A DNA stretch of 8,742 nt from SAR202 cluster bacterium (GTDB lineage Bacteria; Chloroflexota; Dehalococcoidia; Lucifugimonadales; JASMAO01): positions 1-8,742 of the forward strand of contig JASMAO010000147.1 of assembly GCA_030754315.1 (NCBI GenBank), given 5' to 3'. Positions 6,113-8,742 of the stretch are shown here, piece after piece. The position numbers were made by a program, and so were the translations under genes. How positions within the stretch are numbered: the stretch's first letter is position 1; every line of letters starts with the position of its first letter. The notes beneath the pieces were generated by a model. The model was not told the origin of the DNA and searched no databases. It saw only the letters and a list, made by a program, of their open reading frames with translations.

Positions 6113-7084
6113 TTAATCAAATATTGACTGGTCCCACTCTACATAATCCATCAGGCCGCTTTCAGTGAACACTTTTTTGGTGTGTTCGTAGAGGGCTTGG
6201 GGTGCAGGCGCTTGGGCCGGGAAATTGGGTCCTGTATAAAGGCCCATCGTTTCCCAACGAACATGGCCTACAACACCATCAGCAACAGACGCGAATGGCG
6301 GTGCCTCGTTGCTCAAAATATTGTCAGTTTCAAAATGCAGTTTTTCGAGAAGTTGGTCAAGTTGGTCATAGGCCCCGTCACGAAACATTCCCCATTTTTT
6401 TAAAGTCAGACTTGGTGCCACGTTACCGAAGAAATCCACAAATCCCGCCATTCCGTTTCTCGCACCCTGAGAATTCATCATCCCATTGTCGATGAAATTG
6501 AACTCATCGGCAAAAAGTTTCAACATCCCAACATAGTGAGCTGCGCTGGCAGAACTCCACTTAAAACCGACGACGTTTTCCAGATCCGTGAACCTTTCCA
6601 TCAATGTACGAGTGATTTCATATGCAGGAGGAGGAGTCACCCAGAAATTGTTGTATATCATCAGCCCAACATCAGCATTATCGTTGACATATTTCGTGTA
6701 AAGATAAACATCTTCTTCCGAAGGGGAAGAGTAGTGTGGAAGCCCAAGCTCGATGAAATCGATACCCGCATCCCCGGCATACTGAGCGCGGCGAGCTGCC
6801 GTTCTCGCATTGAGGTCAAAGATGCCGATCATCGTGGGCACCTCTCCTTTGGATTCCTCTACCAGTAGGTCAACGAGGGCGAAAAGTTCGCCATCGTCCA
6901 TAAAGTAACCCTCTCCATAACCTCCTGCGGCCAAAAGCACACCGTTCCCATTTACTCCAATACCGTTATCAGTGAGCCATCGAATATGTTTTGCTTGCCG
7001 ATCGAGTTGAAGGGCGTGATTGCCATCCAAAAACGTAGGAAGTGAAACCACCGGTCCCGCGAGTTTATTTTGCCGTTTTTTCAT
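6113..7084 (-). CDS. DHDPS/N-acetylneuraminate-lyase family aldolase, paralogue 3
   Basis: 323 residues from the ATG at 7084, with AGGAG 8 nt upstream. It has the same architecture as its downstream neighbour: AAGGYGEG (52-59), LGLPHYSSPSEED (113-125), IYN with Tyr144, Lys175 in VGFKW, GLYTGPNFPAQ (281-291) and a YVEWDQSIF C-terminus. The GTTGE loop of DapA reads GGYGE here, losing both Thr, and NNFWVTPPP replaces the Arg-bearing loop after the catalytic Tyr. It is therefore a Schiff-base aldolase or lyase but not DapA. The acceptor-side residues differ from paralogue 2 (MGSRFGM against GARNGMA after the Lys; MPGGYSYS against TPPPAYEI), which suggests different substrate preference after duplication. 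It lies 121 nt downstream of the ABM-like gene and 184 nt upstream of paralogue 2. Confidence 0.9.
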   Translation of the reverse strand: MKKRQNKLAGPVVSLPTFLDGNHALQLDRQAKHIRWLTDNGIGVNGNGVLLAAGGYGEGYFMDDGELFALVDLLVEESKGEVPTMIGIFDLNARTAARRAQYAGDAGIDFIELGLPHYSSPSEEDVYLYTKYVNDNADVGLMIYNNFWVTPPPAYEITRTLMERFTDLENVVGFKWSSASAAHYVGMLKLFADEFNFIDNGMMNSQGARNGMAGFVDFFGNVAPSLTLKKWGMFRDGAYDQLDQLLEKLHFETDNILSNEAPPFASVADGVVGHVRWETMGLYTGPNFPAQAPAPQALYEHTKKVFTESGLMDYVEWDQSIFD

Positions 7085-7109
7085 ATCGTTTACTCCTAAA
7101 GGCCAACTT

Positions 7110-7167
7110 GTTATACCCGATTATGGAAGCTCAGTCTAAGCGCCTCTGCAAGATTGTTTAGTATAAC
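7110..7167. repeat. 7-bp inverted repeat upstream of lyase paralogue 3
   Basis: GTTATAC (7110-7116) and GTATAAC (7161-7167) are perfect reverse complements, 44 nt apart, in the gap between the ABM-like gene and paralogue 3. On the minus strand each arm carries a -10-like hexamer (TATAAC, TATACT). It is short enough to be chance. Confidence 0.2.
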
Positions 7168-7205
7168 TTTTCGCCAACCTCATTACCCATTGTACGTATG
7201 ACTGC

Positions 7206-7490
7206 TCAAGCTATATTTCCTATTACATAGGTGCCGTCAGTCCATATTGGTTCAGAACTCAAATGATTCATCATCTGAGTAAAAGCTTCGTGTTGTTCAG
7301 GGCTGTTGGCATTAGCTATGTAAGCATCTTTACTCTCGAATACGGCGACACCTATCAGGTCGGCGTTATCATCATCTGGTCTCATCAAAAACCAAGCCAC
7401 CATCCCCTTGGGGGTACTTCTACGCATGGTTTGCAACAAATTTTGCTCGTGGCCAGGTTTAACAACTAAATTAAATATCGTTCCGTACAT
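7206..7490 (-). CDS. Small ABM-like (dimeric alpha/beta barrel) protein
   Basis: 94 residues from the ATG at 7490, preceded by GGAG 7 nt upstream. The pattern GTIFNLVVKPGHEQNLLQTM (3-22), then GMVAWFLMRPD (29-39), DLIGVAVFESKDAYIANANSP (44-64) and EQHEAFTQMMNHL (65-77) is that of antibiotic biosynthesis monooxygenase (ABM) or related stress-response A/B-barrel proteins: beta-alpha-beta-beta, a W/F.S...Y..H motif, then the last helix. Such proteins dimerise. Some are cofactor-free quinol oxygenases; others are accessory proteins or isomerases in sugar and aromatic catabolism. It appears to be the first gene of the minus-strand block, with lyases and a lactonase-like hydrolase behind it, so a role in the same pathway is inferred. 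The catalytic activity cannot be decided from sequence. Confidence 0.75.
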   Translation of the reverse strand: MYGTIFNLVVKPGHEQNLLQTMRRSTPKGMVAWFLMRPDDDNADLIGVAVFESKDAYIANANSPEQHEAFTQMMNHLSSEPIWTDGTYVIGNIA

Positions 7491-7521
7491 CCCGACACTC
7501 CGTCAAAAGGCATTGGATGAA

Positions 7522-7560
7522 ACAACTGAGGTAATTATATATACAACTCAGCAATTATAT
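7522..7560 (-). promoter_or_regulatory. Imperfect tandem direct repeat carrying two TATAAT boxes upstream of the ABM-like gene
   Basis: ACAACTGAGGTAATTATAT (7522-7540) is followed by ACAACTCAGCAATTATAT (7543-7560). The ACAACT parts are offset by 21 nt and the AATTATAT parts by 20 nt, close to two helical turns. Read on the minus strand, each copy contains a perfect TATAAT -10 hexamer, 43-48 and 63-68 nt before the ABM ATG. No good -35 hexamer stands at 17 nt from either. It could be a pair of activator-dependent or duplicated -10 elements, or a repeated operator. Confidence 0.35.
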
Positions 7561-7685
7561 TATTTTGAGTCAAGTCCGTATATTTTTTCCGTCGGCAACC
7601 AACAATAGCGTTTTCTACAAAGATGTCAAAATATCGATTGTTTCTGCAAATTAAAAGATCCCCTTTGGTATATACTGCCTGCGCG

Positions 7686-7699
7686 ATGGCCCAGGCCAT
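7686..7699. promoter_or_regulatory. Palindrome ATGGCC-CA-GGCCAT, candidate operator
   Basis: A perfect 6-bp inverted repeat with a 2-nt centre, ending 45 nt before the TTG start of the peptidase gene and just downstream of a TATACT hexamer (7671-7676). The position suits an operator for a dimeric repressor. It is not followed by a T-run and so is not a terminator. Confidence 0.3.
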
Positions 7700-7733
7700 T
7701 TCCCTGATCAGCAAGGGGTTAATCTTAACCAAT

Positions 7734-7737
7734 GGAG
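7734..7737 (+). promoter_or_regulatory. Ribosome binding site deciding a TTG start of the S9 peptidase
   Basis: GGAG lies 7 nt before the TTG at 7745. The first in-frame ATG (7799) is already inside the first propeller strand and has no Shine-Dalgarno, so TTG is preferred. Confidence 0.6.
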
Positions 7738-7744
7738 TTCGAGT

Positions 7745-8742
7745 TTGGCATCAAGAATAGCCACTCAACAAGACATAGATAAACTGCGCATTCCGGCTAT
7801 GCCGGAGATCTCCCCCGATGGTGAGTTAGTCGCGTTTGTTCTTGCATCAGCCGATGTTAATTCACAAAACAAAGACATATGGATCGTCTCTACTGAGGGT
7901 GGTAATCCACGGCAACTGACTGCCGGAACGGGGTCTAACACCATGCCCCGGTGGTCGCCAGACGGCCAGACGTTAGCATTCCTTTCCAATCGTGAGAAAA
8001 CCCAACGGGACGTTTTCGGGAACAACAGTCAATTTGAGACAATTGCGCCTTCAAAAGAATTCCAAGTGTACCTGTTGCCCATAAACGGTGGGGAAGCGGT
8101 ACAGCTGACAAATATGAAAGGGGGAGTGCTGTCTCCACGCAATCTGCATCCGTTGGTGTGGTCCTGTGACGGGACTCAGATTGCGTTCCTCAACACCGAG
8201 CAACTCACCTGTGATGAAAAGCAACTTATCGAGGAAAAGGGTGACACCATCGAGTTTGAGCAACACTCCAAATACTCCCACATTTATTTAGTCGACGTCC
8301 CGACCGGGGAGGTCCGACGCGTCTCCCCTGAAACTCTTCAGGTATGGGAGTTTGCATGGTCCCCAGACAACCAGTACTTCGCTGTCGTGTCCTCCGATCT
8401 CCCGCTAGAGAGATCTTGGCACACCAGTAGTAGATTGGTTGTGTTTTCTTCACATGATGGCCACCCTACGGTCTTACACGAGTCTCAGAGGCAGGTGGCA
8501 ATGCCAGTTTGGTCACCCGATGGAAAACACGTGGCATTCCTATCCTCTAACTACAGTGACCGTGGCGCAGTCGATGGCGGTGTTTTCGTGGTCCCATCTG
8601 AAGGTGGATCCGCTGTCGAATTGAGCAACACCCACATTGCCAGTACCCGATATCTCGTCTGGTCAGACAATGGGACGCGCCTGCTTTCGACCGCTACAGA
8701 ACAAGGAGGAATGGGTATAGCTGAGATAGAGATAGACACAGG
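7745..8742 (+). CDS. S9-type peptidase, N-terminal beta-propeller (TolB/WD40-like), cut by window edge
   Basis: The 332 visible codons form a series of propeller blades with the DPP4/acylaminoacyl-peptidase (S9 family) signature: SPDG or similar followed by an AF strand and then a strand and turn ending in RQLT-like motifs. Blades are recognisable at about residues 20-60 (PEISPDGELVAFV), 67-125 (RWSPDGQTLAFLS), 139-200 (VWSCDGTQIAFLN), 205-245 (AWSPDNQYFAVVS), 256-298 (VWSPDGKHVAFLS) and 306 onward (VWSDNGTRLL). The alpha/beta-hydrolase domain with the catalytic Ser-Asp-His would follow and is outside the window, so peptidase activity is inferred only; a TolB-like propeller without it is the alternative. 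No signal peptide follows the TTG start, so it is probably cytoplasmic. It appears somewhat more GC-rich than the block before it and is divergent from the ABM-like gene, so it is likely a separate unit. Confidence 0.85.
   Translation, partial: MASRIATQQDIDKLRIPAMPEISPDGELVAFVLASADVNSQNKDIWIVSTEGGNPRQLTAGTGSNTMPRWSPDGQTLAFLSNREKTQRDVFGNNSQFETIAPSKEFQVYLLPINGGEAVQLTNMKGGVLSPRNLHPLVWSCDGTQIAFLNTEQLTCDEKQLIEEKGDTIEFEQHSKYSHIYLVDVPTGEVRRVSPETLQVWEFAWSPDNQYFAVVSSDLPLERSWHTSSRLVVFSSHDGHPTVLHESQRQVAMPVWSPDGKHVAFLSSNYSDRGAVDGGVFVVPSEGGSAVELSNTHIASTRYLVWSDNGTRLLSTATEQGGMGIAEIEIDT

Larger units (their letters stand above)
7491..7744. other. Divergent intergenic region between the ABM-like gene and the S9 peptidase
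   Basis: These 254 bases hold no recognisable gene and are AT-rich on the ABM side. They contain an imperfect tandem repeat with two TATAAT boxes (7522-7560) and, near the peptidase start, a 6+2+6 palindrome (7686-7699). Both are listed separately. A GTATATAC palindrome lies at 7668-7675 with a TATACT -10-like hexamer inside it on the plus strand. Confidence 0.5.

Noticed and set aside
7765..8281. Several overlapping minus-strand frames opposite the S9 peptidase.
   Set aside because: They are antisense shadows of the propeller repeats, with no ribosome sites or recognisable motifs.

Overview
The window looks like a catabolic gene cluster from an uncultivated, probably marine or environmental bacterium. 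Base composition is mid-GC by eye. Genes are tightly packed, most have Shine-Dalgarno sites, and several starts are TTG or GTG. The lineage cannot be fixed from this sequence. The mix of an S9 peptidase, a gamma-glutamyltransferase-like protein and multiplied aldolase and hydrolase paralogues recalls SAR202-type Chloroflexota, but that is a guess.

Layout: (1) Positions 1-1089, minus strand: the N-terminal 363 residues of a gamma-glutamyltransferase-like protein, cut by the window edge before its catalytic Thr. (2) 1090-1419: a divergent intergenic region with a 9-bp inverted repeat and a tiny minus-strand reading frame behind a near-perfect Shine-Dalgarno. (3) 1420-3955, plus strand: a likely operon of a xylose-isomerase-like TIM-barrel protein, a DHDPS/NAL-family lyase and a small nitroreductase. 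(4) 7490 back to 4011, minus strand, convergent with block 3: an ABM-like small protein, two tandem DHDPS/NAL-family paralogues of identical length (323 aa) and a COG3618-type amidohydrolase/lactonase. (5) 7745 to the end, plus strand: the N-terminal beta-propeller of an S9-type peptidase, truncated by the edge.

The central theme is three class I aldolase/lyase paralogues (Schiff-base Lys present) next to a fuconolactonase-like hydrolase, an isomerase-fold protein, a flavin reductase-like protein and an ABM protein. This suggests breakdown of a lactone or sugar-acid-like (or aromatic-pyruvate-like) compound to a 2-keto acid that is cleaved by an aldolase. The substrate is not determinable here. 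None of the three lyases can be a standard dihydrodipicolinate synthase, because the catalytic Thr and the carboxylate-binding Arg are absent. The isomerase-fold protein has lost all four expected metal ligands, so it may not be an ordinary isomerase.
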